A stretch of 64,000 bases of DNA from Christiangramia sp. (GTDB lineage Bacteria > Bacteroidota > Bacteroidia > Flavobacteriales > Flavobacteriaceae). The stretch lies in assembly GCF_029937855.1 (NCBI RefSeq), contig NZ_JAPYPC010000017.1, positions 17,202 through 81,201 on the forward strand, given 5' to 3'. The notes under the pieces were generated by a model, which was given only the letters and a program-made list of their open reading frames with translations, was not told where the DNA came from and did no database searches. Positions 7,753-17,119 of this stretch are shown here, piece by piece. Position numbers and translations under genes: made by a program. Every line of letters starts with the position of its first letter. Position 1 is the first letter of the stretch.

Positions 7753-8742
7753 TTATACTTTCACGAGCATTTTCCCTAAGTTTTTTCCATCAAAAATATC
7801 GATAAAAGCTTGTGGTGTTTTCTCGAAACCTTCTATAATCGTTTCATCGTATTTAAGTTTACCAGATTTTAACCAGCCGGCAAGCTCTGAAATTGCTTTT
7901 TCATACTCTTTCATATGATCCCTAATTAAAAAACCCTGCATCAATGCAGATTTCTTAATTAAAATACCTTCGGGTCGTGGGCCGGTAGGCGTTTCTGTCT
8001 TATTGTAGATAGAGATAGCGCCGCAATTAATTATTCTCGCAGCTTTATTGATATTCTGTAAAGCAGCATCTAAAATTTTACCACCCACATTATCAAAATA
8101 AACATCCACACCATCTGGACAGGCTTCTTCAATTGCTTTCTCCATATGAGCAGTGGTTTTATAATTAATGCCTGCATCGAAACCGAACTTTTCCTGGATA
8201 TGCTGAATCTTTTCATCACTCCCGGCAATCCCAATCACCCGGCAGCCTTTTATTTTTCCTATCTGGCCCACCACGCTACCTACGGCTCCGGCAGCTCCAG
8301 AAACAAGAAGCGTCTCTCCTTTATTTAAGTTCCCAATTTTATCCAGAGCAAGATAAGCGGTAAGTCCTGTTAATCCCAGCACTCCTAAATATGCTGAAAG
8401 AGGGGCAATTGAGGGATCTACTTTTCGAAGATTCTCTCCGCTATGGGATTGTTGTTTTTTCCAATCCAGCATTCCAATTACGTAATCTCCTTTTTTAAAT
8501 TCTTCATGATCGGAAAATGTTACTTCTGAAACAATCATAGATTCTACAGCCTCACCAACTTCAAAGGGTTCTATATATGATTCCTCATTTCGCATTCTTC
8601 CGCGCAAATAGGGATCTACCGAAATATATTTAGTCTCTAGAACGACTCTTTCATTTTTCGGGTCTTCAATTTCCTGTATTTCAAAATTCTCCAGGGAAGG
8701 TTTGCCTTTTGGCCGGGACTTTAATATGATCTGCTTGCTCAT
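7753..8742 (-). CDS. NADP-dependent medium-chain oxidoreductase (CurA/leukotriene-hydroxydehydrogenase type)
   Basis: A 329-residue zinc-independent MDR protein. Signatures are GLTGLTAYLAL, the nucleotide-binding VSGAAGAVGSVVGQ, and YFDNVGGKILD, typical of the enoyl/alkenal reductase branch (YncB/CurA, plant double-bond reductase) that reduces alpha,beta-unsaturated carbonyls with NADPH. No zinc-binding Cys set is present, as expected for this branch. I start it at the ATG at 8742 (MSKQIILKSRPKG). The longer frame to 8790 adds 16 residues unlike the family. It converges on the SDR gene; the intergenic region with FUSC (8743-8889) is a divergent promoter region. Confidence 0.9.
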   Translation of the reverse strand: MSKQIILKSRPKGKPSLENFEIQEIEDPKNERVVLETKYISVDPYLRGRMRNEESYIEPFEVGEAVESMIVSEVTFSDHEEFKKGDYVIGMLDWKKQQSHSGENLRKVDPSIAPLSAYLGVLGLTGLTAYLALDKIGNLNKGETLLVSGAAGAVGSVVGQIGKIKGCRVIGIAGSDEKIQHIQEKFGFDAGINYKTTAHMEKAIEEACPDGVDVYFDNVGGKILDAALQNINKAARIINCGAISIYNKTETPTGPRPEGILIKKSALMQGFLIRDHMKEYEKAISELAGWLKSGKLKYDETIIEGFEKTPQAFIDIFDGKNLGKMLVKV

Positions 8743-8889
8743 CGTGCTATGTTTTTTAATGAAATTAGATTGAAATATAAAAATCGACAAATTACAGATG
8801 CCAATTTCTCCTTAAATCTTGAAAAAAGACTGAATGCTATTATTTATTGAGGTTAAAGCTTTAATTTCAAGGCTTGAAATTTATACAAC

Positions 8890-11127
8890 TTGACCATCCC
8901 ATTCACCACATATCAAAATGATCTTATAAAGTTTTTTAGGAGTACCGATTTCTCTAAAGCTATAGTATTAACTGTTTCTATCGTGATTCCCATTATAATT
9001 TTTTCCAACATTGGAAATCTAGAAATAGGTATAAGCATTGCGATGGGATGTCTGCTTTCATCACCCAGTGATGTGCCAGGAAGTTTTAAGCATAAGGTAT
9101 ATGGAATCCTGGCAGCGGCATTCCTTGGAGCACTCTCTTATTTTTCGGCGGGTTATGCGGCCATTCTCGTATGGACGGTAATTCCTATGTTATTTATAAT
9201 GATCTTCAGCATCTCTTATTTATCTATATATGGATTTAGGGCATCCCTAGTGACTTTTGCAGGTTTGCTGGCTGTGGTGCTTAGTTTTGCCAATCTTTCC
9301 TCCGGAATAGAAATCTGGCAAAAATCAATTCTAATATTAGCTGGAGGAATTTGGTATTTGCTTATAAGTATTTCCTGGTATTTTATAAGTCCTCAAAGGG
9401 CTACGGAACAGCTTCTGGCAGAAACCATGGAAATCACAGCCGATTATCTCAGGCTAAGAATTAAGTTGCTTAGATCCAACCAGGAAGATCAGCAGCTGCA
9501 AAAAGAACTTTTTCAGCTTCAAACAGATTTGAATGAGCATCATGAAACATTGAGGGATATATTAATACGGAGTAGGAAAATTTCCGGAAGCTCAGGTTAT
9601 GAACGTAAGAGACTACTCATTTTTATAGACCTCGTAGACATGCTGGAACTGGCAATGGCGCACCCAATAGACTATGAGAAAATGCGTAAATCATTTAAAA
9701 ATGATGAGGAAACATTAAATATATTCGGAGATTTTACGCTTAAACTGGCAGATCAACTGGAAAAGATAGGTTTGGCTATGCATAAGCATACAGCGCTTCC
9801 GGAGAATAAAGTTCCTGAAAATTTTAAGAATCTAACACAAACCTTGAACAGGTTTAGGAGTAGGATAAACATTGAGGAGAAGCGTGAAGCGATGCTTTTA
9901 CTTAGAAACCTTTTTGATTATCAATCTAAACAGGTACAAAAAATCAATAATATAGACCGAATTTTAAGAAACCTGGAAAGCAAAAAGAACATCTTCTTTA
10001 AAGAAAAGGAAGTGCAAAAGTTCCTAACCCAACAGGATTATAGTATAAAAATCCTGCTAACGAACCTAAATTTCAGCTCTGCCATATTCAGACATTCTTT
10101 AAGGTTGGCTTTGGTTGTGGTAGTAGGTTATTTAATTGGAGATTATTTTTCAGTACAGAATTCATATTGGATCTTACTAACCGTTGTAGTAATCATGCGT
10201 CCAAATTATGGGCTTACGAAACAAAGAACAAGAAATAGGATCATTGGCACATTAATAGGAGGTGCTATCGCTATAGGAATTGTTTTTTTAACGCAGAATG
10301 CCATTGTATATGCGGTTCTTGGAATTTTATCTTTAACCCTTGCCTTTTCTTTAATTCAGCGAAATTATACTACCGCTGCGATCTTTATTACCTTAAGTAT
10401 CATTTTCATTTACGCCCTGCTTCAACCTGAAGTACTCAATGTAATTCAATTTAGAGTTATAGATACCCTCATCGGAGCCGGATTGGCAGCACTTGGAAAT
10501 CTTATACTATGGCCAAAATGGGAGTTTCAAGACATACACCATGTAATAGCATCTTCCATTAAAGCAAATCTTGAATATTTAGATGAAATTGATTCTTATT
10601 ACCATGCAAAAAAAGAACTACCCTTATCTTATAAGTTGGCCAGAAAAAAAGCTTTTATTGAAATGGGAAATTTAAGCGGTGCTTTTCAACGAATGACGCA
10701 GGAACCAAAATCCAAACAAAAAGAACTCACTGTACTTTATGAAATTGTAGGTTTAAATCATACATTCTTAACAGCATCTGCATCATTAGGAACCTATATA
10801 AGAACACATCCCACCACAAAGGCTTCTTCAGATTTTGAGGCTTATACCAAATCAATTTCTGTAAAGCTCCATAATTGTGTGAACATCCTTGAGTATAAAG
10901 AAATAGAGGAGAAGCCTGATGATCAGGTTTCGGAAGCCGGAAAATCCTTACATAAAAAATTTGACATCCTCGCCGAAGAAAGGGATACTGAGATTAAGGC
11001 TGGAAAGGAAAAAATAGATAAAGAGATGAGATTAAGGCTTCAGGAGGCTCATTTAGTAACGGGACAACTGGAATGGTTGTTGGATATTTCCCTGAAACTT
11101 AAGGATAATGTTCAAAAGCTAAGTTAA
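8890..11127 (+). CDS. FUSC family membrane protein (YccS/YhfK-like)
   Basis: A 745-residue protein with two hydrophobic blocks, each several membrane helices (about residues 20-165 and 400-545). They are separated by a long cytoplasmic helical region with coiled-coil character and followed by a soluble C-terminal tail. The second block holds SYWILLTVVVIMRPNYGLTKQRTRNRIIGT, the hallmark of the FUSC domain found in aromatic-acid exporters (AaeB) and in YccS. The start is probably the TTG at 8890, because an in-frame TGA lies at 8875 and no ATG precedes the first helix. It is followed 7 bases later by a DUF6155 gene, so the two are likely one transcript. Confidence 0.85.
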   Translation: MTIPFTTYQNDLIKFFRSTDFSKAIVLTVSIVIPIIIFSNIGNLEIGISIAMGCLLSSPSDVPGSFKHKVYGILAAAFLGALSYFSAGYAAILVWTVIPMLFIMIFSISYLSIYGFRASLVTFAGLLAVVLSFANLSSGIEIWQKSILILAGGIWYLLISISWYFISPQRATEQLLAETMEITADYLRLRIKLLRSNQEDQQLQKELFQLQTDLNEHHETLRDILIRSRKISGSSGYERKRLLIFIDLVDMLELAMAHPIDYEKMRKSFKNDEETLNIFGDFTLKLADQLEKIGLAMHKHTALPENKVPENFKNLTQTLNRFRSRINIEEKREAMLLLRNLFDYQSKQVQKINNIDRILRNLESKKNIFFKEKEVQKFLTQQDYSIKILLTNLNFSSAIFRHSLRLALVVVVGYLIGDYFSVQNSYWILLTVVVIMRPNYGLTKQRTRNRIIGTLIGGAIAIGIVFLTQNAIVYAVLGILSLTLAFSLIQRNYTTAAIFITLSIIFIYALLQPEVLNVIQFRVIDTLIGAGLAALGNLILWPKWEFQDIHHVIASSIKANLEYLDEIDSYYHAKKELPLSYKLARKKAFIEMGNLSGAFQRMTQEPKSKQKELTVLYEIVGLNHTFLTASASLGTYIRTHPTTKASSDFEAYTKSISVKLHNCVNILEYKEIEEKPDDQVSEAGKSLHKKFDILAEERDTEIKAGKEKIDKEMRLRLQEAHLVTGQLEWLLDISLKLKDNVQKLS

Positions 11128-11134
11128 TAGAAGC

Positions 11135-11647
11135 ATGAGTAAGAGGGCATTCAGGAAATATTTAAAAACATTGAAAAAAGAAGATTTAGAGGAGCAGTTG
11201 CTTGATCTTTATAATCGGTTTGATGATGTAAAGGTTTTTTACAATTTTGTTTTTAATCCAAATGAAGAAAAGCTGGTAAAGGAAGCGAAATTTAAAATTT
11301 CAAAAGAATATTTCCCACCGACTAACAGAAAGCCTAAAAAACGCAGATCTGTAGCACATAAACTGATTAAACATTTCCTGAAATTGGAAATGGAACCACA
11401 TGCTTTGGCAGATATCATGTTTTACAATATTGAAATAGCGCAAACCTTTTCAAATGACATAGAAAAAACAACAGAAGCCTTTGAAAAAAGTATGTTGAAA
11501 TCGTACGAGCAGGCAGCCGAATATGTTATTGTCAACGGAATAACATCTGAATTTTCTGCCAGGATCAATAAGATTGCCGAAGAAACCGAATCCCAAAATT
11601 GGTCCAACGCCTATCAATTTGATCGTGTAAGGGATCAGTTTTTATAG
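11135..11647 (+). CDS. DUF6155 family protein
   Basis: A 170-residue soluble, mostly helical protein rich in Lys and Glu. The N-terminus (SKRAFRKYLKTLKKEDLEEQ) and the KFKISKEYFPP segment match my memory of the DUF6155 family, which has no known function. It begins 7 bases after the FUSC stop, which suggests translational coupling and a shared role with that transporter. No signal peptide, membrane helix or catalytic motif is visible. Confidence 0.7.
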   Translation: MSKRAFRKYLKTLKKEDLEEQLLDLYNRFDDVKVFYNFVFNPNEEKLVKEAKFKISKEYFPPTNRKPKKRRSVAHKLIKHFLKLEMEPHALADIMFYNIEIAQTFSNDIEKTTEAFEKSMLKSYEQAAEYVIVNGITSEFSARINKIAEETESQNWSNAYQFDRVRDQFL

Positions 11648-11755
11648 ATATAAATTCATCTTTCTTAAGTTGGATTATTAGTATTCACTTCAATGAATTG
11701 CTTGTGTGATAGAAAGATTTTTGAATTTCTTTATTAAATCCATCTTATAATAAGC

Positions 11756-11786
11756 TTTCGGAGTTAATTGTAATTAAGTAAATTTG
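11756..11786 (+). promoter_or_regulatory. Bacteroidota-type promoter for cysE-cysM
   Basis: A -7 element TAAATTTG (11779-11786) perfectly matches TAnnTTTG and is preceded at the right 19-base spacing by TTTC (11756-11759), a near match to the -33 TTTG. The predicted start of transcription is about 14 bases upstream of the cysE ATG. Confidence 0.55.
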
Positions 11787-11806
11787 AAGTTGACTAATGC
11801 ACTGCT

Positions 11807-12598
11807 ATGGAGTTAGACAAAATTATTAAAGAGATTGAAGACCAAAAGTACCTTCCCAATCTCAATTTTAGTATCAAAGAAAAAACTGAAGCCTTTACTA
11901 AGAAGCTCTTTTATACCCTTTTTGATAAGCAAACTCCGGTTAAGGATAACCTTATGGAACTGGGTCTGGAATTTGAAGTTCTTGCAAAACTGGTTTGTTG
12001 GGAGCCAGGTTTGCCCTGCCAGGATATCTGGAAAGATTATCTAAACAAATTACCTGAAATCCTTAACAAATTGAACCTTGATGCCCAGGCAATAGCTAAA
12101 AATGATCCTGCGGCAAATTCAGTAGAAGAAGTTTATCTTTCTTATCCCGGCTTTTTTGCCATTGCTACCTATAGGCTAAGCCATGAATTTTACAAATTAG
12201 GTTTACCGCTGGTGCCAAGATTAATGACTGAATGCGCCCATAGCTTGACGGGAACAGATATAAATCCAGGCGCAAAAATTGGCAGATCATTTTTTATAGA
12301 TCACGCAACCGGTGTGGTCATTGGGGAAACCGCGGTGATAGATGATAATGTGAAAATTTACCAGGGTGTAACTTTAGGAGCACTTACGGTTAATAAAACC
12401 CTGAAGAATATAAAACGTCATCCCACCATTGAAAAAAATGTAACTATATATGCCAACGCTACCATTTTAGGTGGAGAAACGGTAATAGGAGAGAATAGTG
12501 TGATAGGTGGAAACGTGTGGCTTACTAAATCTGTTCCTAAAGATTCGATGGTTTCCCATACTCCACAAATTAATATTAAAAATAATTCTGATAAATGA
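11807..12598 (+). CDS. cysE: serine O-acetyltransferase
   Basis: A 263-residue enzyme that transfers acetyl from acetyl-CoA to L-serine, the committed step of cysteine synthesis. The N-terminal helical domain includes the conserved NDPAANS segment. The C-terminal left-handed beta-helix shows hexapeptide repeats, with [20 protein letters not shown] and [10 protein letters not shown] covering the active-site His and CoA groove. CysE usually reads DIHPGA where this protein has DINPGA; the catalytic DH in FFIDHATG is intact. Its last four bases overlap the start of cysM (ATGA), so both enzymes of the pathway are translationally coupled. Confidence 0.92.
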   Translation: MELDKIIKEIEDQKYLPNLNFSIKEKTEAFTKKLFYTLFDKQTPVKDNLMELGLEFEVLAKLVCWEPGLPCQDIWKDYLNKLPEILNKLNLDAQAIAKNDPAANSVEEVYLSYPGFFAIATYRLSHEFYKLGLPLVPRLMTECAHSLTGTDINPGAKIGRSFFIDHATGVVIGETAVIDDNVKIYQGVTLGALTVNKTLKNIKRHPTIEKNVTIYANATILGGETVIGENSVIGGNVWLTKSVPKDSMVSHTPQINIKNNSDK

Positions 12599-13482
12599 AG
12601 AATTCCATAATAGACCTGCTGGGAAATACGCCTTTGGTAAAATCCACACGGCTTGTGAACAACTCTGAAGTTGAGTTATATTTTAAGCTGGAAGGTCAGA
12701 ATCCAGGAGGAAGTGTAAAAGATCGGGCAGCTTATAATATGATTAAAAGTGCTTTGGATAGGGGTGATATTACAAAGGAAACAAAACTTATAGAAGCGAC
12801 CAGCGGAAATACGGGAATCGCCCTGGCGATGATCGCCGGTATTTTCGGTCTCGATATAGAATTGATAATGCCCGAAAATTCTACGGTGGAACGTGTACAA
12901 ACCATGAGGGCCTATGGTGCAAAAGTTATACTTACCAATGCCGATGATGGGATAGAAGGTTCCAGGGATTTTGCCGAAGACAAAATGAATACTGGAGATT
13001 ATTTTATGCTCAACCAGTTTGGTAACGATGATAACTGGAGGGCCCATTATAAAACTACAGGTCCGGAAATTTGGAACGATACGCATCATAAGATAACGCA
13101 CTTTGTTTCTTCTATGGGGACTACCGGAACTATTATGGGGACAAGTACCTATTTAAAAGAAAAGAATAGTGATATCCAGATTGTGGGGGTGCAACCTACA
13201 GATGATTCCAGGATTCCCGGGATTAGGAAATGGCCTGAAGCATATTTACCAAAGATTTTCAATCCTAAAAAAGTAGATAGGATATTAGAAGTAAGTGAGA
13301 AAGATGCTGTTCTTATGAGCCGAAGATTGGCCGAGGAAGAAGGGATTTTTGCAGGAATGAGTAGTGGTGGAGCTGCCGCAGCAGCTGTGAGATTATGTAA
13401 TGAGCTGGAAAGAGGCGTGGTAGTGAGTATAGTTTGTGATAGGGGAGATCGTTATCTTTCTTCAGATCTATTTGAGAAATAA
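12595..13482 (+). CDS. cysM: cysteine synthase (O-acetylserine sulfhydrylase, CysM type)
   Basis: A 295-residue PLP enzyme of fold type II that makes L-cysteine from O-acetylserine and sulfide (or thiosulfate). The PLP lysine lies in [14 protein letters not shown], the phosphate/substrate loop in [13 protein letters not shown], the glycine-rich loop in [10 protein letters not shown], and the C-terminal CysM-like ending in [14 protein letters not shown]. The absence of a CysK-style C-terminus and the length favour CysM. The start overlaps the cysE stop by 4 bases, so the pair is a two-gene operon. A 12-bp inverted repeat (13485/13572) begins right after the stop. Confidence 0.93.
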   Translation: MKNSIIDLLGNTPLVKSTRLVNNSEVELYFKLEGQNPGGSVKDRAAYNMIKSALDRGDITKETKLIEATSGNTGIALAMIAGIFGLDIELIMPENSTVERVQTMRAYGAKVILTNADDGIEGSRDFAEDKMNTGDYFMLNQFGNDDNWRAHYKTTGPEIWNDTHHKITHFVSSMGTTGTIMGTSTYLKEKNSDIQIVGVQPTDDSRIPGIRKWPEAYLPKIFNPKKVDRILEVSEKDAVLMSRRLAEEEGIFAGMSSGGAAAAAVRLCNELERGVVVSIVCDRGDRYLSSDLFEK

Positions 13483-13484
13483 GA

Positions 13485-13583
13485 CTGCATAAATTTCAGT
13501 GTATTTTTGGTCTGAAAGATTTAATCTACATTCTAACCTTTTGATACTTATTAAAGTGTAGACATTTTCTAAAATTTATGCAG
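13485..13583. repeat. 99-bp segment bounded by a perfect 12-bp inverted repeat
   Basis: CTGCATAAATTT at 13485-13496 is matched exactly in inverted orientation by AAATTTATGCAG at 13572-13583, leaving 75 bases between. It fills the space between convergent cysM and the gene at 13600. It could be a long-loop terminator or a very small terminal-inverted-repeat element. Confidence 0.45.
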
Positions 13584-13599
13584 CCTTAAAAAATTTTCT

Positions 13600-14154
13600 C
13601 TAGTAATCTGTAGACGCTACTCCACTTATTGCTTTTCCAGGAATAATTTTCATTGTTGTTCGTTTCTTGCCTTTTTCAAGTTTAAAAGAATATTTCTCTT
13701 TATCTATTTGCTCTCCAAATCCTGAAGCAACATATTTGTTAGAAACCATAGTCCATCCCTGGAATTGAGAATAAACCTGATTTCTTACTTCATAAGGTAA
13801 TGGAATGTCTTTAAACCGTTGAAAGTTGCTAACTATTTCCCCATTGTCATTATAGGTGGCGGTGATGAATCCTTTAGAGCTTTTTGCGGTTACTATGACC
13901 CCCCCTTTGTCCAGACCCTGGGCTTCCAGGAATCTTGCAACGTCAAAATTCTTTTTCATAAACGAAATTGCATTGGAGTGGAATTGACTTGAAAATTTCT
14001 CTTTAACTTTTACGATTCCGTTGGCGTAATCTTCAAAAACAATTTCTGCGCTTGGATCAAAATTCAATCTGGTTTCTTCCAGTTGAATAACTTTTTGAGA
14101 ATAGGAGGTAAAAACCCATCCTACGACCAGAATTAATGTGATAAATTTTTTCAT
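13600..14154 (-). CDS. exported hypothetical protein
   Basis: A 184-residue protein I do not recognise. Residues 1-19 (MKKFITLILVVGWVFTSYSQ) form a clear Sec signal peptide with a Flavobacteria-style ending at Ser-Gln. The mature part is a mix of strands and helices with many Lys, and includes TAKSSKGFITATYNDNGEIVSNFQRFKDIPLP, suggesting a small periplasmic beta-rich protein, perhaps with a PepSY-like or beta-lactamase-inhibitor-like strand pattern (weak). No lipobox is seen. The gene stands alone, and the ~500-base region upstream contains no other gene. Confidence 0.7.
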   Translation of the reverse strand: MKKFITLILVVGWVFTSYSQKVIQLEETRLNFDPSAEIVFEDYANGIVKVKEKFSSQFHSNAISFMKKNFDVARFLEAQGLDKGGVIVTAKSSKGFITATYNDNGEIVSNFQRFKDIPLPYEVRNQVYSQFQGWTMVSNKYVASGFGEQIDKEKYSFKLEKGKKRTTMKIIPGKAISGVASTDY

Positions 14155-14502
14155 AATGTGATCTTTTAATTGATGAATAAATTTTGTGAGAAGCTAAAAT
14201 AAAACATAAAATATTGTTAATGAAATACTTAAGTAGCACAAAACTGTTATTTTTCACTAGTGTCCGATAAAATTTTAAAGAACGAATCTGAACCAGGTAT
14301 TTTCAATAATTCAAAGCACTTTATTAATATCTATATCCTCCTTTTACAAATTTAGGCATGGTAGGATCCTTTGAAAACAGAGTTTAAAACTTCTTTTGTT
14401 TATTAATTTGTTAAGTTCAAGTCTAATTTCTTATAGCAAAAAGCGAAGCACCCTAGTTTCTTAAACCGGACCTGAATAATTATTTTTTTCAATATTACAG
14501 AT
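14155..14502. other. gene-free stretch
   Basis: I find no coding frame here that resembles a protein. The region should contain the promoter of the 14154 gene on its left side. Around 14258-14275 the words ACTAGTGTCCGATAAAATT look like the end of a lost insertion sequence, but there is no second end or transposase, so this is only a suspicion. Confidence 0.4.
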
Positions 14503-14683
14503 CCCCCGACGGCTAAGGGTTCCTGCTTTACTATACCCTGGGAGAGGTCGGAATTGTTTTTTGGCAGTTCCAGGTGAGGGAAATAAAAATTTTAGTTTTT
14601 AGCCGGGAGGTAGGCCAAATTTATGGCGATAACTATCGGTACGCCGAAAACTTCTAAGACTTGCCTTTGAGAGAATCGGTATC
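14503..14683 (+). repeat. dispersed intergenic element, copy A
   Basis: Aligns over its full length to the reverse complement of 26603-26800 (copy B) and partly to 33728-33855 (copy C). Shared blocks are CCCCGACG, CCTGGGAGAGGTCGGAA versus CCTGGAAGAGGTTGGAA, AATAAAAATTTT, GATAACTATCGGTACGCCGAAA versus TATAACTATCGGAACGGCGAAA, and CTAAGACTTGCCT versus CTAAGGCTTGCCT. The right end extends into the last ten codons of the Crp-like gene, which ends at 14654. Confidence 0.75.
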
Positions 14684-15397
14684 AGGAAATTTTTTATCAT
14701 GTTTCTGCAATTCTTTCAGTAAAAGTGAAATATCCCGGATCTTAATCTGATTTCTTTGTAATGAGATAGATCCATTTTTCTTTAATTTCTGAAGATGTCT
14801 ATTTACCACGGCCCTTGTAGAACCTATTAAGTGGGCTAATTCTTTGTTGGGTAAGTCATTTATTAATTTTAACTGATTAGAGTTTTTATCCACATTGTCC
14901 ACTAACAGTTTTAAAAGACGGGTGGCAATATTAGCGAAAATTAATTGTGAAACATTTTCCTCCAGCATCCTCATCATCTTTGCTGAATAGGATAGAAAAT
15001 TTTTATAGTGAATTGGGTATTTGTTCAACCATAACCTTAATTGTTCCATCGGGATTGCTAAAACATAGATGTTATCCAGGCATTCATAATATACTTTGTG
15101 TTTGTCACCATCCAACAGGCAGAAAAGATCAAATACATCTGCTTTTTTGAGTAAAAAAAGGGTATGTTCTTTATGAGTAAGTTCATCCATATTATACATT
15201 TTTATCCTGCCGGAAATAATGATGAAAAAATGGAAAAGAAATTTTTGATGGTTTATAATGCAGGTGTTTTTAGGCCATTTTTCTTCATGAAAATGAATCA
15301 GTAGCTTCAGCCATTCTTCTTTGTCAAGATCAGCAAAAAGTTCGCAGTTGGAGAGCGTGCTATAATGTTTGGAATATAAATTTTCTGCTGAATTCAA
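14654..15397 (-). CDS. Crp/Fnr family transcriptional regulator
   Basis: A 247-residue regulator. Residues about 20-135 form a cyclic-nucleotide-binding-like jelly roll (IINHQKFLFHFFIIISGRIKMY, then LLKKADVFDLFCLLDGD). A long dimer helix (about 140-165) is followed by a winged helix-turn-helix (LPNKELAHLIGSTRAVVNRHLQKL, about 190-215). The Arg/Ser contacts of canonical CRP for cAMP are not clearly present, and no Fnr iron-sulfur Cys cluster is seen, so the ligand is unknown. The C-terminal residues TDSLKGKS are encoded inside repeat copy A. It is transcribed alone, with its promoter in 15398-15550. Confidence 0.85.
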   Translation of the reverse strand: MNSAENLYSKHYSTLSNCELFADLDKEEWLKLLIHFHEEKWPKNTCIINHQKFLFHFFIIISGRIKMYNMDELTHKEHTLFLLKKADVFDLFCLLDGDKHKVYYECLDNIYVLAIPMEQLRLWLNKYPIHYKNFLSYSAKMMRMLEENVSQLIFANIATRLLKLLVDNVDKNSNQLKLINDLPNKELAHLIGSTRAVVNRHLQKLKKNGSISLQRNQIKIRDISLLLKELQKHDKKFPDTDSLKGKS

Positions 15398-15549
15398 TTT
15401 ACCGGATTTTAAAGGATTAAAATTCCGGGGGATTTTAAAATGATTTTTTCACCTCTGAAAAAATTATCATCTTAAATAGGATAATGCTAATTTACGATAT
15501 TTTCAAAATAAACTTTGATTTATAAAGGCTTATAAACTGTAATATTTTT

Positions 15550-15579
15550 TTGAGTAATGCTTAAAATGGCTTATTTTTG
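15550..15579 (+). promoter_or_regulatory. Bacteroidota-type promoter of the helicase gene
   Basis: TTG (15550-15552), a 19-base spacer and TATTTTTG (15572-15579) give a textbook TTG-N19-TAnnTTTG promoter. Transcription should begin near 15586, downstream of the ATG at 15557. This decides the helicase start in favour of the ATG at 15605. Confidence 0.65.
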
Positions 15580-15604
15580 CAAAATTGCTTACTTAAAAAA
15601 ATCT

Positions 15605-17119
15605 ATGGCGTCAGAAACATTTGGTATTGAAAAGAAGAAAGTAGACAAGGAATTATATGATTACCAACAAAAGGATATAGATAAGATCTTTGGTGTTATT
15701 GAGGAACATCCTGAAAATTATAACCTTCTTTATCAGTTACCTACAGGTGGTGGAAAAACGGTGATCTTCTCTCAAATGACGAGGGAGTATATCCAAAGAA
15801 CAAATAAAAAAGTTTTAATACTAACGCATAGAATAGAACTATGTAAGCAGACTTCTAAAATGCTTTCCGGTTTTGGTGTGCGCAATAAAATCATTAACAG
15901 TAAGGTCAAGGAATTACCAGATCAGAATGATTATATGTGTTTTGTTGCCATGGTGGAAACCCTGAATAACAGGCTTAATGATGAAAAACTTGAAATTCAG
16001 GATATAGGATTGGTAATTATTGATGAAGCGCATTATAATTCATTCAGGAAATTATTTAAATTCTTCGAGAAATGTTTTATTCTTGGAGTTACTGCCACGC
16101 CATTAAGTTCCAATATCAAACTTCCTATGAAGGATAATTACAGGGAACTTATTGTAGGGGATTCTATATCCTCTCTTATAGAAAAAGGTTTTCTGGCAAG
16201 GGCGAATATATATAGCTACAATGTTGGATTAACCAACCTAAAAGTGGGAATGAACGGGGATTATACCGTGAAATCTTCAGAAGAATTATATTCCAACTAT
16301 AGTATGCAGGAAAAACTTCTTACTGCCTATTATGAAAGATCAAAAGGAAAAAAAACACTGATTTTTAACAACGGTATTAATACCTCCGTAGAGGTTTATT
16401 ATACTTTTAAAAATGCAGGTTTACCTATAAGACACCTGGATAATACCACTAGTAAACAGGATAGAAAGGATATATTAAAATGGTTTAAACATACTCCAGA
16501 CGCCATCGTAACTTCGGTAAGTATTTTAACCACTGGTTTTGATGAGCCTACGGTGGAAACGATCATTTTAAATCGAGCTACAAAGTCTCTAACCCTTTAT
16601 TTCCAGATGATAGGTCGTGGTTCCCGGGTTCTTAAAAACAAGGATGAGTTCAATGTTATAGACCTTGGGAATAATATGGCCAGATTTGGTCACTGGAGTA
16701 CGCCTGTAGACTGGAAACAGATATTTAGATCTCCAGATTTTTATTTTGAAAACCTATTAAGCGATGAAGATATTGAAAGGGATTTTCAATACCAGATGCC
16801 TCCTGAACTTCGCGAACAATTTTCTAAAACAGAGGATGTTACCTTCGATATAGAAGAAGCTTACGATGAAGTAATTAAGAAAGGATTAAAATCTAAAGCA
16901 GTTCTGGAGTGGTCTATGGAACAACATGTAAAAATGTGTGTTGAGAATAGTGAAGATGTTTTTGATGCAAGAATACTTGCCAAGGAACTAAAAGATGATA
17001 TCTCCTCTCGAATTAAACAATATTCTTATTGTATAAGTAAAAGCACCAAAAATTACCGCGACTGGCTTGAAGAGGATTATTCTCGAAAATTAAGGATGCA
17101 GATTAATAAAGAATTTTAG
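15605..17119 (+). CDS. superfamily 2 DEAD/DEAH-box helicase
   Basis: A 504-residue SF2 helicase. Motif I is LPTGGGKTVIFS, motif II is DEAH (IIDEAHYNS), motif III is GVTATPLSS and motif VI is QMIGRGSR; together they form the two RecA-like lobes (about residues 15-390). A ~115-residue helical C-terminal part follows, with no recognised domain. It resembles the UvrB/RecQ-neighbouring SSL2/RadD-like helicases that act on DNA or RNA repair intermediates. I use the ATG at 15605 because the -7 box lies downstream of the alternative ATG at 15557. Its stop shares 4 bases with the convergent DoxX-like gene. Confidence 0.88.
   Translation: MASETFGIEKKKVDKELYDYQQKDIDKIFGVIEEHPENYNLLYQLPTGGGKTVIFSQMTREYIQRTNKKVLILTHRIELCKQTSKMLSGFGVRNKIINSKVKELPDQNDYMCFVAMVETLNNRLNDEKLEIQDIGLVIIDEAHYNSFRKLFKFFEKCFILGVTATPLSSNIKLPMKDNYRELIVGDSISSLIEKGFLARANIYSYNVGLTNLKVGMNGDYTVKSSEELYSNYSMQEKLLTAYYERSKGKKTLIFNNGINTSVEVYYTFKNAGLPIRHLDNTTSKQDRKDILKWFKHTPDAIVTSVSILTTGFDEPTVETIILNRATKSLTLYFQMIGRGSRVLKNKDEFNVIDLGNNMARFGHWSTPVDWKQIFRSPDFYFENLLSDEDIERDFQYQMPPELREQFSKTEDVTFDIEEAYDEVIKKGLKSKAVLEWSMEQHVKMCVENSEDVFDARILAKELKDDISSRIKQYSYCISKSTKNYRDWLEEDYSRKLRMQINKEF

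Noticed and set aside
14258..14275. Insertion-sequence end near ACTAGTGTCCGATAAAATT
   Set aside because: No transposase, second inverted end or target duplication can be seen; it is mentioned only as a suspicion.
15557..15604. N-terminal extension of the helicase from the upstream ATG
   Set aside because: The best promoter in the window lies within it, downstream of that ATG, and the added residues do not resemble the family.
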